This document shows, one piece after another, positions 1 through 8,344 of a DNA stretch of 64,000 nt. Numbering within the stretch: the first letter of the stretch is position 1; every line of letters starts with the position of its first letter. Both the position numbers and the translations under genes were made by a program. The notes below the pieces were generated by a model, which did not search any database, was not told the DNA's origin, and saw only the letters and a list, made by a program, of their open reading frames with translations. The stretch is taken from positions 480,482-544,481 of the forward strand of contig NZ_JAPEMV010000006.1 of the NCBI RefSeq assembly GCF_026342355.1, given 5' to 3'. The stretch is from Streptomyces sp. NBC_00249 (GTDB lineage: Bacteria; Actinomycetota; Actinomycetes; Streptomycetales; Streptomycetaceae).

Positions 1-238
1 CTTCGGCCTGCACAGCGGGCGGCCGGCGGACTTCGTCGAGAGCGAGCTGACCCGCTACCTGTCGATGCCGGGCCAGGCCATCGGCTACAAGCTGGGCGAG
101 CGCGCCTGGCTGCTGGGCCGGGACAACGCCCGCGCCGCGCACGGGGACGCCTTCGACCTGAAGGCGTGGCACATGGCGGCGCTGTCGCAGGGTTCGCTGG
201 GGCTGGACGACCTGGTCGACGAGCTCTCCAAGCTCTGA
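1..238 (+). CDS. DUF885 family protein, C-terminal end only
   Basis: The frame is open from base 2 to a TGA at 236-238, so only the last 78 residues are present; the rest lies outside the window. The tail contains SMPGQAIGYKLGERAWL and FDLKAWHMAALSQGSLGL, which match the helical C-terminus of DUF885 proteins. That family is usually 550-600 residues long and is thought to be related to zinc metallopeptidases; its catalytic part is not visible here, so activity cannot be judged. A strong hairpin follows at 274-311, so this is the last gene of its transcript. Confidence 0.8.
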   Translation, partial: FGLHSGRPADFVESELTRYLSMPGQAIGYKLGERAWLLGRDNARAAHGDAFDLKAWHMAALSQGSLGLDDLVDELSKL

Positions 239-273
239 CCCGGCCGCCGCCACGGAGCCGACCGGAAACGCCG

Positions 274-311
274 ACGGGCCGGCCGCCCCCTGGAGGGGGT
301 GGGCGGCCCGT
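274..311. terminator. Bidirectional hairpin terminator
   Basis: A 17-bp stem (274-290 with 295-311, one mismatch and one G-T pair) closes on a TGGA loop. It lies between the convergent ends of the DUF885 gene and the rhodanese gene and could stop transcription from both sides. There is no T-run, as usual for high-GC actinobacteria. Confidence 0.75.
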
Positions 312-358
312 TGTCGTACGCGGCGGCGCTGTCGTACGCGGTGGCGCGGTGGCGCGGG

Positions 359-895
359 TCAGCAGCCGCAGTCGTCCGAGTCGGTGGGGGCGGTCAGCGG
401 GTCGGCCTCGGCGCGCTGCTCGGTGCCCTGCCAGGTCTCGACCTCGAAGCCCTCCCGGATCCAGTACTCGATGCCGCCGAGCATCTCCTTGACCTGGAAG
501 CCGAGTTCGGCCAGGGCGAGGGCGGAGCGGGTGCCTCCGTTGCAGCCGGGGCCCCAGCAGTACGTCACCACGGGGACGTTCCGGTCGAGGAGCTTGTCGG
601 CCTGCTCGGGGATCAGGGCCGTCGGCAGGTGGATCGCGCCGGGCACGTGGGCCTGGTCCCAGGAGGGCGTGGAGCGGGAGTCGATCAGCTGGAAGCCGAG
701 CTCGGCGCCCTGCTCGCGGTGGGCCTTGAAGGCGGCGGCCACGTCGGAGACGTCCGCGTGGAAGGCCAGGCTCGCGGCGAAGTACGCGGCGGCCGCGGCC
801 GGGCTGGCCGGGGGGACCCGGAGCACGGGGTTGGCGGGGGCGGCGGGGGCAGTGCCGGTGGCGGTGGCGGTGGTGGCGTTCTGCGTCGTCGTCAT
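359..895 (-). CDS. Rhodanese-like domain protein
   Basis: 178 residues. The N-terminal 30 residues are low-complexity Thr/Ala. A single rhodanese domain follows, with DSRSTPSWDQAHVPGAIHLP (the typical entry motif) and an active-site loop VTYCWGPGCNGGTRSA whose first Cys should carry the persulfide. The C-terminus ends in DDCGC, giving two extra cysteines. Rhodaneses move sulfur as persulfide or act as sulfur sensors; the substrate here is unknown. The gene is divergent from an AsnC-type regulator, a likely controller of this pair. The start is the ATG at 895, 7 nt after a TAGATT box, so the mRNA is probably leaderless. Confidence 0.85.
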   Translation of the reverse strand: MTTTQNATTATATGTAPAAPANPVLRVPPASPAAAAAYFAASLAFHADVSDVAAAFKAHREQGAELGFQLIDSRSTPSWDQAHVPGAIHLPTALIPEQADKLLDRNVPVVTYCWGPGCNGGTRSALALAELGFQVKEMLGGIEYWIREGFEVETWQGTEQRAEADPLTAPTDSDDCGC

Positions 896-902
896 GGCTC
901 AA

Positions 903-931
903 AATCTACGAACTGTTGATCATCCCCGGAA
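903..931 (-). promoter_or_regulatory. Leaderless promoter of the rhodanese gene
   Basis: On the minus strand TTCCGG (926-931) is followed after 17 bp by TAGATT (903-908), and the ATG comes 7 nt later. There is no purine-rich ribosome binding site. It lies back to back with the AsnC promoter. Confidence 0.5.
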
Positions 932-953
932 GTGGATTTCCCCGGCCTTTCCC

Positions 954-983
954 TTGTTCCGGCGGGGATTCCCCTGCTAGAAC
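954..983 (+). promoter_or_regulatory. Leaderless promoter of the AsnC-type regulator
   Basis: TTGTTC (954-959), 18-bp spacer, TAGAAC (978-983), then 6 nt to the ATG at 990. No Shine-Dalgarno sequence is present between box and start. Confidence 0.55.
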
Positions 984-989
984 TCCGGC

Positions 990-1436
990 ATGACCGGCTA
1001 TTCCCCCGACGCCACCGACTGGCGCATCCTGGCGGCCCTCCAGCAGGACGGCCGCGCCAGCTTCACCGAGCTGGCCCGTACCGTCTCCATGTCCGCGAGC
1101 GCCGTCACCGAACGGGTCCGCCGGCTGGAGGACGCCGGGATCATCACCGGCTACACGGCCGTCGTCGACCACGAGAAGCTGGGCAAGGCCATCCTGGCGC
1201 TGGTCCGGCTGCGCTACCCGCACGGCAACTACAAGCCGTTCCACGACTTCCTGGAGGCGACCCCGGAGATCCTGGAGGCCCACCACGTCACCGGCGACGA
1301 CTGCTTCGTCCTCAAGGTCGCCGCCCGCTCCATGGGGCACCTGGAGGAGGTCACGGGCCGGATCTCCGGGCTCGGCGCGGTGACCACCAGCGTCGTCTAC
1401 TCCTCCCCGCTGCCCCGGCGTCCGCTCAGTCCGTGA
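990..1436 (+). CDS. Lrp/AsnC family transcriptional regulator
   Basis: 148 residues, the usual length for the family. An N-terminal winged helix-turn-helix (DWRILAALQQDGRASFTELA, then VSMSASAVTERVRRLEDAGII) is followed by the RAM/AsnC ligand domain with the VTGDDCFVLKV strand. Such proteins bind DNA as oligomers and respond to amino acids. It is divergent from the rhodanese gene, which is its most likely target together with itself. The last 11 bases overlap the 3' end of sbcC on the other strand. Confidence 0.9.
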   Translation: MTGYSPDATDWRILAALQQDGRASFTELARTVSMSASAVTERVRRLEDAGIITGYTAVVDHEKLGKAILALVRLRYPHGNYKPFHDFLEATPEILEAHHVTGDDCFVLKVAARSMGHLEEVTGRISGLGAVTTSVVYSSPLPRRPLSP

Positions 1437-4400
1437 CCGTTCGGTCCGCGACCCCGGCCGTGCGGTGGCGCACCACAGAGCCGCCGCGCTGCTTGACGAT
1501 CTCCAGCTGGGCCTGGACCCGGGTGCGCAGGTCTCCGACGTGGCTGACGATGCCGACGCTGCGGTCCCGTTCCCGCAGGGAGTCCAGGACGTCGAGCACC
1601 TCGTCCAGGGCCTGGTCGTCGAGGCTGCCGAAGCCCTCGTCGATGAAGAGGGTGTCCAGGCGCATGCCGCCCGCCTCGTCGGTGACCACGTCGGCCAGTC
1701 CCAGGGCCAGCGCGAGCGAGGCGAAGAAGGTCTCGCCGCCCGAGAGGGTGGCGGTGTCCCGCTCGCTGCCCGTCCAGGCGTCCACCACGTGCAGCCCCAG
1801 ACCGGAGCGGCCCCGGCCGCCCGAGCGGGCATCGGAGTGCACCAGGGTGTAGCGGCCGCCGGACATCCGCAGCAGCCGTACCGTCGCCGCCGCGGCGACC
1901 TGCTCCAGCCGGGCCGCCAGGACGTACGCCTCCAGGCGCATCCGGCGCTCGTTGTCGGCGGAGGTGCCCGCGGTGAGTCCGGCGAGCCGGGCCACGCGCT
2001 CGTACGCCTCGCGCAGCGGTCCCAGCGCCCGCAGCTCCTGCTCGGCCTGCCGGGAGAGCCGGTCCAGCTCGGCGCAGCGCAGCCGGGCGGCGTCCACGGC
2101 GGAGCCGGCCGTGCGCAGCCGGGCGGCGGCGCGGGCCTCCTGTTCCTCGGCGGTCCGGGCGTCGGCCGGGGGCAGGGCCGCCGCGCGGGCGGTGTCCTGC
2201 TCGGCGTGCCGGTCGGCGAGCATCGCCTCCTCGGCCTGCCAGGCGTCCGTGCGGTGCTGGAGGCCGGTGCGTTCGTACTCGGGGAGGACGGCTTCGGCCG
2301 CGGCCTCGGTGGTGTCGAAGCCGGCCTTGAAGGCGGCGTCGGCCAGCTGCCCGTCGGCCTCCTTCAGGCGCGCGGCGGTGACCTCGGCGCGGCGCAGCGC
2401 CGCGGCGGCGCCGGTGACCATGCGGATCCGGTCCTCCAGGGTGCGGGCGCGGGCCGCGACGCTGGGCGAGTCGCCCCGTACGAGGACCAGTTCGGCCTCC
2501 AGCGAGGCCTGCTCCTGGTCGAGGGCCTCGCGCCGGGAGGCCCGGGCCGCGGCCCGGCGTTCGGCATCGAGCCGGTCGGAGCTGCGTACGTCGTGCTCCC
2601 GCTCGGCGCGGGCGAGGCGCTCGCGGGCGGTGTGCAGTCCGGCGGCGTCCGCGTGGGCGGCGGCGTGCCGGGAGCTCAGGTCCGAGGTGAGGGCGAGGAG
2701 TTCGGCGGTGGTGGCGTCCCCGGCGGCGGAGGCGGCCTCGGCCTCGGCCTCCTGGACGGCGGCGAGCCTGCGCTCGACGGCGGCCCGGCGCTCCTCGGCC
2801 TGCTCGGAGCGGGCCTGGGCGGCGTCCTCGGCGGCCCGGTCCACGTGGCCGGGGGCGGGACGGGCGGGAGCGGGGTGCTCCGCCGATCCGCACACCGCGC
2901 AGGGCTCGCCGGGGTGGAGGGCCTCGGCCAGTTCGGCGGCGATGCCGCGCAGCCGGGCCTCCTTCAGCTCCAGCCAGCGTTCCCGGGCGGCGGTGGACTC
3001 CTCGCGTACGGAGAGCAGTTCGCCGGAGGCGGCTTCGGCGGCCGCCCCGAGTTCGTCGCGGCGGCGGGCGGCGGTCAGCTGCATCCGGGCCGGTTCCAGC
3101 CGGCCCGCGAGCTGCTCGGCCAGGGTGGCGGCCTGCTGGGCGGCGTCGACCCGCTCCTGGAGCGCGGCGCGGGTGGCCTCCCAGCGGGCGAGCCAGTCGG
3201 CGGACTCCTGCCGCTGCTCCTCGGCGTCACGGGACTCGCGCTCCAGCGTGGCGCGCTCGCGGCCGATCTCGGCGCTGCGCTGCTCCGCCCGCTGGGCGGC
3301 GCCGGCCGCGCCGAGGTCCTCGCGCAGCCGCTGCTCGACGGCGGCCAGCTGCTCGGTGCCCGCTCCGGCGAGGGGCGGGGGCAGCTCGGAGCGGGCCACG
3401 CCCTCGGCGTGCGCGGCGGTGAGGTGGGCGCCGGCCGCGGCCCCGCGCAGTTCCAGGGCGGGGGCCACGAGGGCGCCCCGGCGGGCCCGGTCCAGGAGTT
3501 CCCGTACGCGTTCGCGCTCCGGGGCGGCGTCGGCCAGCAGGGCCGCCCGGCGGGCGGTCTCGGCGTGCCGGTGCTGGAGCCGGTCGAGCTCGCGTTCCTC
3601 CTCGGCGGCGCGCCGGGCGGCGGCGTGGCGTCCCTCGGCAGCGGCGAGGGTGTACTCGGCGACGGTGAGCCGCTCCCGGGCGGAGCAGCGGGCGACGGCC
3701 GCCCAGGCCCGGACGGCGTCGGCGAGGCCGGGGTCGCCGGGCTGGTGGGCGGGCAGCGGCCAGGCCCGCAGGTCGGCGCAGTCCCCGGCGGCCTGGGCGA
3801 GCCGCTGGGCGGCGGCGAGGACCTTCTCGTCGCCGGCCCGCACCTTGGCCTCGGCGGCGCGGCGGCGGTCGGCGAGCAGGGTCTCGACGGCGGCGAAGCG
3901 GCGGGTGTCGAAGAGCCGTCCCAGCAGCCGGCCCCTGGCTTCGGCGCCGGCCCGCAGGAACTGGGCGAACTCGCCCTGCGGCAGCAGCACCACCTGGCAG
4001 AACTGCTCGCGGCTCATGCCGAGGAGCTGTTCGATCTCCTCGCCGATCTCCTGGTGGGAGCGGCTCAGCCCGGTCCAGCCCTCCCCGGTGTGCTCGCGCA
4101 GCAGGCTCTGGGCCTTGTCCCTGGTGGTGCCGGTGCCGCGTTTCTTGGGGCGGTCCTGTTCGGGGCGCCGGGTGATCTCCAGGCGGCGGCCGCCCGCCGT
4201 GAGTTCGAGGGTGACCTCGGTCGGGGTGTCGGGGGCGGCGTGGTCGCTGCGCAGGGTGGTGCCGGGGGCCTGGCGGGAGCCGGGGACCGATCCGTAGAGG
4301 GCGTAGCAGACGGCGTCGAGGACGGAGGTCTTACCGGCTCCGGTGGGGCCGTGCAGGAGGAAGATCCCGGCGCCGGACAGGGCGTCGAAGTCGATCTCCT

Positions 4401-4452
4401 GGGGTTCGGCGAAGGGGCCGAAGGCGGTGACCTGGAGCCGGTGCAGCCTCAT
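1426..4452 (-). CDS. sbcC: Nuclease SbcCD subunit C (SMC-family ATPase)
   Basis: 1008 residues. Walker A GPTGAGKTS is at 35-43, followed by long Ala/Arg/Glu-rich coiled coil, a zinc hook CAVC at about 518-521, a second coiled coil, then the ABC signature TLSGGET and Walker B LFIDEGFGSLD near the C-terminus. This is the layout of SbcC/Rad50, which with SbcD cuts hairpins and DNA ends during repair. The ATG at 4452 overlaps the sbcD stop in an ATGA arrangement (4449-4452), so translation is coupled. Longer in-frame upstream extension is possible on paper but would run through sbcD. The 3' end overlaps the convergent AsnC gene by 11 bases. Confidence 0.93.
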   Translation of the reverse strand: MRLHRLQVTAFGPFAEPQEIDFDALSGAGIFLLHGPTGAGKTSVLDAVCYALYGSVPGSRQAPGTTLRSDHAAPDTPTEVTLELTAGGRRLEITRRPEQDRPKKRGTGTTRDKAQSLLREHTGEGWTGLSRSHQEIGEEIEQLLGMSREQFCQVVLLPQGEFAQFLRAGAEARGRLLGRLFDTRRFAAVETLLADRRRAAEAKVRAGDEKVLAAAQRLAQAAGDCADLRAWPLPAHQPGDPGLADAVRAWAAVARCSARERLTVAEYTLAAAEGRHAAARRAAEEERELDRLQHRHAETARRAALLADAAPERERVRELLDRARRGALVAPALELRGAAAGAHLTAAHAEGVARSELPPPLAGAGTEQLAAVEQRLREDLGAAGAAQRAEQRSAEIGRERATLERESRDAEEQRQESADWLARWEATRAALQERVDAAQQAATLAEQLAGRLEPARMQLTAARRRDELGAAAEAASGELLSVREESTAARERWLELKEARLRGIAAELAEALHPGEPCAVCGSAEHPAPARPAPGHVDRAAEDAAQARSEQAEERRAAVERRLAAVQEAEAEAASAAGDATTAELLALTSDLSSRHAAAHADAAGLHTARERLARAEREHDVRSSDRLDAERRAAARASRREALDQEQASLEAELVLVRGDSPSVAARARTLEDRIRMVTGAAAALRRAEVTAARLKEADGQLADAAFKAGFDTTEAAAEAVLPEYERTGLQHRTDAWQAEEAMLADRHAEQDTARAAALPPADARTAEEQEARAAARLRTAGSAVDAARLRCAELDRLSRQAEQELRALGPLREAYERVARLAGLTAGTSADNERRMRLEAYVLAARLEQVAAAATVRLLRMSGGRYTLVHSDARSGGRGRSGLGLHVVDAWTGSERDTATLSGGETFFASLALALGLADVVTDEAGGMRLDTLFIDEGFGSLDDQALDEVLDVLDSLRERDRSVGIVSHVGDLRTRVQAQLEIVKQRGGSVVRHRTAGVADRTVTD

Positions 4453-5654
4453 CGGGTGCCCTCCTGGAGGCCTTCGCGGTCCGAGCGGTCCTGGCGGTGT
4501 TCCTCGCGGGCGGCCTGGACGCGCACCTCGTCGAAGGCACCGCGCAGCACGGCCCGCTCCGCCTCGTCGGCGCTGCCGCCGCCGCGGACGTGGGCGACGA
4601 AGTCCTCGGCGATCTCCTGGTCGCTGCGGCCCCGCAGGCGCTGCGCGTAGGAGGCGGCGCCGTCCTCCTCGCGGCCCTCGGGGTCGAAGGCCAGGCTGAG
4701 GGTGTGCGGGAAGCGGGCGGCGAGGCGGGCCATGGGGTCCTCGGGGCGGACCGGGTCGGTGAGGGTGGCCTCGACCCAGCTGTCCTCGCGGCCGGTGAGC
4801 GCGGGGTCGTCGAGGAGGTCCTCCAGGCGTCCGCGCAGCCGGGCGAGCGGCCGGGGGACGGGGGTGTCGATCCGCTCGGCGGTGATCTCCCCGGCCGGGC
4901 CCAGTTCGATCAGCCACATGGTCTTGCGGTGGTCGGCCTCGGAGAAGGAGTAGGCGAGCGGGGAACCCGAGTAGCGGACCCGTTCGTTGATCGTCTGGCA
5001 GCCGTGGAGGTGGCCGAGGGCGGCGTAGTCGATCCCGTCGAAGACTGCGGCGGGGACGGCCTCGACCCCGCCGACGGCGATGTCGCGCTCGCTGTCGCTG
5101 GCCTGCCCGCCGGTGACGAAGGCGTGCGCGAGGACCACCGAGCGGGTGCCGGGGGCCCGGCCGGCCAGGTCGGCCCGGATCCGGTCCATGGCCGCGCCCA
5201 GCACCGCCTCGTGGCTGACCTTCTGCGCGCCGAACTCCTCCTTGACCAGGGCCGGTTCCAGGTACGGCAGCCCGTACAGGGCGACGTCACCGTGTACGTC
5301 GGCCAGCACCACGGGGTCGGCGCAGCCCGCCGGGTCGGTCCTGAGGTGGATCCCGGCCCGGCCGATCAGCCCGGCGCCGACACCGAGGCGGCGGGCGGAG
5401 TCGTGGTTGCCGGAGATCATCACGGTCGGCACGCCGAGGTCGGCGAGCCGGTGCAGGGCCCGGTCGTACAGCTCGACGGCGGGCAGCGGGGGCACGGCCC
5501 GGTCGTAGACGTCCCCGGCAACGAGGACGGCGTCGACCTCGTGCTCGCGGACGGCCTCGACGAGGTGGTCGACGAAGGCGGCCTGGGCGCCGAGCAGGTT
5601 CACGCGGTGGAAGGACCGCCCCAGATGCCAGTCGGAGGTGTGCAGGAACTTCAC
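4449..5654 (-). CDS. sbcD: Nuclease SbcCD subunit D (exonuclease)
   Basis: 401 residues. Metallophosphatase motifs appear in order: HTSDWHLG at residues 5-12, AGDVYDRA, ISGNHDS and ALGHLHG; these hold the two Mn ions of Mre11/SbcD nucleases. The GTG at 5654 is chosen because the protein then begins VKFLHTSDWHLG, exactly where family members begin, with a GGAG about 10 nt upstream. It forms a two-gene operon with sbcC through a 4-base overlap. Confidence 0.93.
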   Translation of the reverse strand: MKFLHTSDWHLGRSFHRVNLLGAQAAFVDHLVEAVREHEVDAVLVAGDVYDRAVPPLPAVELYDRALHRLADLGVPTVMISGNHDSARRLGVGAGLIGRAGIHLRTDPAGCADPVVLADVHGDVALYGLPYLEPALVKEEFGAQKVSHEAVLGAAMDRIRADLAGRAPGTRSVVLAHAFVTGGQASDSERDIAVGGVEAVPAAVFDGIDYAALGHLHGCQTINERVRYSGSPLAYSFSEADHRKTMWLIELGPAGEITAERIDTPVPRPLARLRGRLEDLLDDPALTGREDSWVEATLTDPVRPEDPMARLAARFPHTLSLAFDPEGREEDGAASYAQRLRGRSDQEIAEDFVAHVRGGGSADEAERAVLRGAFDEVRVQAAREEHRQDRSDREGLQEGTR

Positions 5655-5820
5655 TCGACCGCTCCGACCCGCACGCCTGTCTCCTTCGTGGCTCCGCACC
5701 GACCCTCCAGGCTAACCCCTTCCCAGCTGACCCGGTCGTTCCCGTCCACCGGCCCCGTTACGGGATCATGGCGCCGCTGCGACAGGTCTGTGGCCGAACT
5801 CCCCTGGCGGCTTCGGGCCC

Positions 5821-5850
5821 TTGAATCCGCCGTGCGCCGCTGGCTAGCTT
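5821..5850 (+). promoter_or_regulatory. Leaderless promoter of the haloperoxidase-like gene
   Basis: TTGAAT (5821-5826), 18-bp spacer, TAGCTT (5845-5850), 6 nt, then ATG at 5857. Confidence 0.6.
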
Positions 5851-5856
5851 CGCCGC

Positions 5857-7122
5857 ATGCCGCTCACCTCCGCCCTACGCATCCGTCCCGCGCTGCTCGC
5901 CGCCGGCTCTGCCGCGCTGCTGGCCGTGACCGCCGCCGTCCCCTCGGCCGCCGCACCCGCCAAGGCCCCCGGGGCCGCTCCCGGGGTGGTCCTGGAGTGG
6001 TACGACACCACCGCCCGGACCGTCGCCGCGACGGCCGCCCCGACCCAGATCACCAACAGCCGCACCTGGGCGATCAGCTGGATCGCCGCCGCCCGCGCCA
6101 CCCGCGAGGCCCCGGCCGGACCCGGCCGGGCCGGGTTCCAGGACGCCGCCGTGGCCTCCGCCGTGCACGACGTACTGGTGGCGCTCGCCCCCGCGCGCAG
6201 GGCCGAGCTCGACGCGGCCCTGGCCGCCACCCTCGGCCGGGTCCCGGACGGCGCGGCCCAGGACCAGGGCGTCGCCGCCGGCGCCCGGCAGGCCGGCGCC
6301 GTGCTCGCCTCCCGGGCCGGGGACGGCCTGGACCCGGCCTCTGTCAACGCCCCCTTCGCGGTGCCGCCCGCCGCCCCGGGCGTGTGGCAGCCCACCCCGG
6401 ACGGCTACGCCCCGGCCGTGCAGTACGGCAACCGGCTGGCCAGGCCGTTCCTGCTGGAGCGCGCCGACCAGTTCCGGCTGGGCCCGCCGCCCGCGCTCGA
6501 CTCCCGCCGCTACCGCACCGACCTCGCGGAGGTGCGTGCGTACGGGGCCGCCGACAGCGCGGTGCGCACCCCGCGCCAGACCGAGACGGCGAAGTTCTGG
6601 TTCGGGTCCTCGCTGACCCTGTACACGGAGCCGCTGCGGGTGGCCGTGGCGCGCTCGCACCGCTCGACCGCCGACCAGGCGGCGCTGCTCGCGCTGTTCC
6701 ACGCGGCCGAGGTGGACACGCAGATCGCGACCTCCGACAGCAAGTACACCTACCTGCGGTGGCGTCCGGTGACGGCGATCCGGACCGGCTCCCTCGGCAC
6801 CGACCCGGCCTGGACCCCGCTGCACCAGACCCCGGCGCACCCGGACTACCCCAGCGGCCACGCCACGTACGCGGGCGCCGCACAGGCCGTGCTGGACGCG
6901 CTCGCCGGTCCGGTGACCGCCCCGTTCGGCTTCACCAGCGACACCGCGCCGGGCGTGCGCCGCACGTACACGAGCTGGCGCCAGCTGACCCAGGACAACG
7001 TGGACGCGCGCGTCTTCTCGGGCATCCACAGCCGCACCGCCGACGAGGCGGGCGTCGAGCTGGGCGGGGCGGTCGGCCGGTACGCGCTGCGCAACGCCGA
7101 CCGGCTGTTCGGCGAGCTCTGA
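5857..7122 (+). CDS. Secreted vanadium-dependent haloperoxidase / PAP2-superfamily protein
   Basis: 421 residues. Residues 1-35 form a signal peptide (basic start, Ala/Leu-rich core, AAAPA cleavage region). The C-terminal half has the vanadate/phosphate-binding signature of the family: KYTYLRWRP, HPDYPSGHATYAG (H328, S333-G-H335) and SGIHSRTADEAG, where H391 would coordinate vanadate or act as the PAP2 nucleophile. Bacterial members of this type are annotated as haloperoxidases, but many are acid phosphatases, and sequence alone does not separate the two. There are no halometabolite genes nearby. The start is leaderless. Confidence 0.82.
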   Translation: MPLTSALRIRPALLAAGSAALLAVTAAVPSAAAPAKAPGAAPGVVLEWYDTTARTVAATAAPTQITNSRTWAISWIAAARATREAPAGPGRAGFQDAAVASAVHDVLVALAPARRAELDAALAATLGRVPDGAAQDQGVAAGARQAGAVLASRAGDGLDPASVNAPFAVPPAAPGVWQPTPDGYAPAVQYGNRLARPFLLERADQFRLGPPPALDSRRYRTDLAEVRAYGAADSAVRTPRQTETAKFWFGSSLTLYTEPLRVAVARSHRSTADQAALLALFHAAEVDTQIATSDSKYTYLRWRPVTAIRTGSLGTDPAWTPLHQTPAHPDYPSGHATYAGAAQAVLDALAGPVTAPFGFTSDTAPGVRRTYTSWRQLTQDNVDARVFSGIHSRTADEAGVELGGAVGRYALRNADRLFGEL

Positions 7123-7153
7123 CGGCAGGACGGGGCGGCGGCGGCCGCGCGGT

Positions 7154-7783
7154 TCAGCCGTCGCCGTACGCCTCGCCGCCGAGCTCGAAGCCGGCCGTCC
7201 CCGCGGTGACGTCGGCGAGCCAGGCCCGGAAGGCCTCGATGTCCGCCTCGGGGAGGCCGATCTCGATCGAGACGGCCTCCCCGTAGCGCACGTCGAGCAC
7301 GGCCCGGCCGGTGGAGCGCAGGTCGTTCTGGGTCTTGCCGGCCCGCTGGTGGTCGACGGTGACGGTGGCGAGCCGGTAGCGGTGGCGGGTGACGGTGCCG
7401 AGGGCGTCGAGGGCCTCGCCGACGACTCCGCCGTAGGCCCGGATGAGCCCGCCGGCGCCGAGCTTCACGCCGCCGTAGTAGCGGGTGACCACGGCGACCG
7501 CGTAGCGGATGTCGCGCCGGGTCAGCATCTGGAGCATCGGCACCCCGGCGGTGCCGCCGGGCTCGCCGTCGTCGCTGGCCTTCTGCACGGAGGCGTCGGC
7601 GCCGATCACGTAGGCGTAGCAGTTGTGCGTGGCGGTGGGGTGCTGCTTGCGGACGCGCGCGATGAACTCCTGCGCCTCGCGCTCGGTCGCCGCGGGCGCG
7701 AGCGAGCACAGGAACCGCGAGCGGTTGATCTCGGACTCGTGCGTCCCCTCACGGGCCACCGTCACGTACTGGTCTGCCTTCAC
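7154..7783 (-). CDS. YigZ/IMPACT family protein
   Basis: 209 residues. The N-terminal domain has the family hallmark ESEINRSRFLCSLAP, the HNCYAYVIG strand and the DDGEPGGTAGVPML loop, followed by YYGGVKLGAGGLIRAYGG. The C-terminal alpha/beta domain has the second YigZ fold. Eukaryotic IMPACT regulates the GCN2 kinase; the bacterial role is not settled. The GTG at 7783 follows a TAGGGT box (7790-7795) by 6 nt, so the mRNA is likely leaderless. Divergent from the CoA-binding protein gene. Confidence 0.9.
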   Translation of the reverse strand: MKADQYVTVAREGTHESEINRSRFLCSLAPAATEREAQEFIARVRKQHPTATHNCYAYVIGADASVQKASDDGEPGGTAGVPMLQMLTRRDIRYAVAVVTRYYGGVKLGAGGLIRAYGGVVGEALDALGTVTRHRYRLATVTVDHQRAGKTQNDLRSTGRAVLDVRYGEAVSIEIGLPEADIEAFRAWLADVTAGTAGFELGGEAYGDG

Positions 7784-7841
7784 CGGTCCACCCTACGGGC
7801 CGGGCCGCCGGGAATCGGACGGCTGTGCCCGTGGTTGTCCC

Positions 7842-7880
7842 GACGAGCACGACGAGCACGACGAGCACGACGAGCACGAC
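7842..7880. repeat. 9-bp tandem repeat, 4.3 copies
   Basis: GACGAGCAC is repeated four times (7842-7877) and followed by GAC. It lies in the untranslated leader between the YigZ gene and the CoA-binding protein gene and would read as Thr-Ser-Thr if translated from an upstream ATG at 7825. Confidence 0.9.
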
Positions 7881-7908
7881 ACCGGAACGGCAACAGGAGG
7901 CGGCGCAC

Positions 7909-8313
7909 GTGTACGGCGACCCGGCAACCATCCGCAAGATCCTCACCGAGCTCGGCGACACCTGGGCCGTGGTGGGGCTGTCGAACAACGAGGACCGGGC
8001 GGCCTACGGCGTCGCGCGGGTGCTGAAGCAGTTCGGCAAGCGCGTGGTGCCCGTGCACCCGAAGGCCGAGACGGTGCACGGGGAGCCCGGCTACGCCTCG
8101 CTGGAGGAGATCCCGTTCAAGGTGGACGTGGTGGACGTCTTCGTGAACAGCACCCTGGCGGGCGCGGTCGCCGACGAGGCGGTCGCGGCGGGCGCGGAGG
8201 CCGTCTGGTTCCAGCTGAACGTGGTCGACGAGGCGGCTTTCGCCCGGACCCGCGAGGCGGGTCTGGCCATGGTCATGGACCGCTGCCCGGCCATCGAGAT
8301 CCCCGCCCTCTGA
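7909..8313 (+). CDS. CoA-binding protein (YccU/CoA_binding family)
   Basis: 134 residues, the family's usual size. The Rossmann-type CoA-binding fold is shown by WAVVGLSNNEDRAAYGVARVL near the N-terminus and VDVVDVFVNS further on, ending with AEAVWFQLNVVDEAAF and MDRCPAIE. The GTG at 7909 is chosen because AGGAGG (7895-7900) sits 8 nt upstream and the product then starts at the conserved domain; an in-frame ATG at 7825 would add 28 residues of Thr/Ser repeat encoded by the 9-bp tandem repeat. Proposed to bind CoA thioesters; no reaction is known. Confidence 0.85.
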   Translation: MYGDPATIRKILTELGDTWAVVGLSNNEDRAAYGVARVLKQFGKRVVPVHPKAETVHGEPGYASLEEIPFKVDVVDVFVNSTLAGAVADEAVAAGAEAVWFQLNVVDEAAFARTREAGLAMVMDRCPAIEIPAL

Positions 8314-8344
8314 CGGGTCCGGTCCGCGGGTCCCGCCCCGCCCG

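Noticed and set aside
1465..4650. Long plus-strand frame opposite sbcC
   Set aside because: Same antisense artefact; sbcC has complete ABC and zinc-hook motifs on the other strand.
5857..7122. Halogenated natural product locus
   Set aside because: The enzyme may equally be a PAP2-type phosphatase and its neighbours are housekeeping genes.
7825..7908. N-terminal extension of the CoA-binding protein made of Thr-Ser-Thr repeats
   Set aside because: It is only the 9-bp repeat translated; AGGAGG is correctly spaced for GTG 7909.
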